From Gordonia sp. (in: high G+C Gram-positive bacteria) (GTDB lineage Bacteria; Actinomycetota; Actinomycetes; Mycobacteriales; Mycobacteriaceae): a DNA stretch of 9,808 bases. The translations under genes were made by a program, and so were the position numbers. The notes beneath the pieces were generated by a model. The model made no database searches, was not told the DNA's origin, and saw nothing but the letters and a program-made list of their open reading frames with translations. Numbering within the stretch: position 1 is the stretch's first letter; every line of letters starts with the position of its first letter. Location: contig JASLJL010000331.1 of assembly GCA_030152405.1 (NCBI GenBank), forward strand, positions 1 to 9,808, given 5' to 3'. Below, one piece after another: positions 9,319 to 9,808 of this stretch.

Positions 9319-9503
9319 AGGCGTCGATGCTGCGGTCGTCCAATGCAGGACAGTTCTCGTCGTCCAGCCTAGCGGGGGGACGTCGTGTTGCGTGCGGCAC
9401 CACTGGACGCGGGGATGTGGCGGTGGTCGCACCCCCGCGTGCCCGATTCTCTCGGCGGCGATCAGCCGGTCTACCATCGCTTGTAGTAGTGGTCTGCGGT
9501 GGA

Positions 9504-9526
9504 CGCGACCGGACGGGCTGGTCGCG
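9504..9526 (+). repeat. Inverted repeat (hairpin) in the ctaB leader
   Basis: CGCGACC at 9504-9510 and GGTCGCG at 9520-9526 are perfect reverse complements separated by nine bases. In the ctaB mRNA they could form a GC-rich 7-bp hairpin ending four bases before the GAGGAG ribosome binding site. As DNA it could be an operator half-site pair. No U-tract follows, so it does not look like an intrinsic terminator. Confidence 0.4.
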
Positions 9527-9530
9527 ACGT

Positions 9531-9536
9531 GAGGAG
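9531..9536 (+). promoter_or_regulatory. Ribosome binding site that decides the ctaB start
   Basis: GAGGAG precedes two consecutive in-frame GTG codons at 9540-9542 and 9543-9545. The spacing is three bases to the first and six to the second. The second is therefore the better start and is the one used for ctaB. Confidence 0.65.
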
Positions 9537-9542
9537 CAAGTG

Positions 9543-9808
9543 GTGAAGACGCGCGAGAGCGCCGGTGTCGATGCGACGCCGACGACCGGATGGGGACGAG
9601 TCCGGGCCACGATCCTTGCGTACATCGCGCTGACGAAGCCGCGCGTGATCGAGTTGCTCCTCGTCTCGACGATCCCGGTGATGCTGCAGGCCGAGCGCGG
9701 ACACGTCGACATCCGGCTCATCTTGGTTACGGTTGTGGGCGGCTGGCTGGGCGCCGCGAGCGCGAACAGCCTGAACATGGTCGCGGACGCCGACATCGAT
9801 CAGAAGAT
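9543..9808 (+). CDS. ctaB: Protoheme IX farnesyltransferase (haem O synthase), N-terminal part
   Basis: Membrane prenyltransferase of the UbiA family that adds farnesyl to protohaem IX to give haem O, the precursor of haem A for cytochrome c oxidase. Only the first 88 codons are present, because the window ends inside the gene. After a short polar N-terminus, [19 protein letters not shown] (residues 30-48) is the conserved start of the first membrane helix. The second helix runs from about 59 to 77 and leads into the complete prenyl-diphosphate/Mg motif NxxxDxxxD (Asn78, Asp82, Asp86, in [11 protein letters not shown]). The GTG start at 9543 is chosen over the adjacent GTG at 9540 for its better spacing from GAGGAG. 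It is divergent from tkt, the arrangement also found in other Mycobacteriales. Confidence 0.93.
   Translation, partial: MKTRESAGVDATPTTGWGRVRATILAYIALTKPRVIELLLVSTIPVMLQAERGHVDIRLILVTVVGGWLGAASANSLNMVADADIDQK

Larger units (their letters stand above)
9303..9542. promoter_or_regulatory. Divergent tkt/ctaB intergenic promoter region
   Basis: This 240-bp region holds no credible gene and must contain the promoters of the tkt operon (leftward) and ctaB (rightward). Candidate -10 elements of the actinobacterial TANNNT type are TAGGCT on the minus strand (9371-9366) and TACCAT on the plus strand (9472-9477). Neither has a convincing -35 hexamer at 16-18 bp, so both are tentative. Other structure here is a CTAGGC/GCCTAG inverted repeat (9317-9322 and 9367-9372), a direct repeat GTCGTCCA (9335-9342 and 9359-9366) and a hairpin before ctaB (9504-9526). 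Confidence 0.6.

Noticed and set aside
7200..9320. A 706-codon plus-strand reading frame antisense to tkt.
   Set aside because: It has the same cause: it is codon-aligned with tkt, which lacks TTA, CTA and TCA. The translation resembles no known family.
9317..9796. A 159-codon minus-strand frame across the intergenic region and the start of ctaB.
   Set aside because: It opposes a clear ctaB N-terminus with intact membrane and NxxxDxxxD motifs, and shows no family features of its own.

Overview
The window is ordinary core-metabolism DNA from a high-GC actinobacterium. The gene order, the protein sequences and the GTG starts with GAGGAG-type ribosome binding sites point to the Mycobacteriales (the Corynebacterium, Mycobacterium, Gordonia and Rhodococcus group). 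A Gordonia-like genus is my best guess, but I cannot fix the genus by eye. I see no mobile element, CRISPR array, RNA gene, phage gene or accessory system.

Layout. Positions 26-2812 (+) encode phosphoenolpyruvate carboxylase (ppc), with the true N-terminus possibly just outside the window. Five genes on the minus strand converge on it and are read from right to left: tkt (9302-7227), tal (7206-6088), zwf (6060-4489), opcA (4448-3534) and pgl (3537-2818). The gaps are 20, 27 and 40 bp, followed by a 4-bp overlap, so they very probably form one operon. ppc and pgl meet tail to tail with 5 bp between their stop codons. To the right of tkt, a 240-bp divergent region (9303-9542) separates the operon from ctaB (haem O synthase), which starts at 9543 on the plus strand and is cut by the window end.

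How the genes work together. zwf, with its assembly/activation factor opcA, and pgl make up the first two steps of the oxidative pentose phosphate pathway (glucose-6-phosphate to 6-phosphogluconate, yielding NADPH). tkt and tal run the non-oxidative sugar-phosphate interconversions back to glycolysis. ppc replenishes oxaloacetate from PEP. ctaB belongs to haem A biosynthesis for the aa3-type cytochrome oxidase and is only a divergent neighbour. 6-phosphogluconate dehydrogenase (gnd) is not in the window.

The only points worth a second look are small ones. They are the compact convergent ppc/pgl end, the GTGA overlap of opcA and pgl, a 7-bp hairpin just before the ctaB ribosome binding site, an inverted repeat and a short direct repeat in the tkt leader, and the uncertain ppc start. 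I found no evidence for a previously undescribed system.
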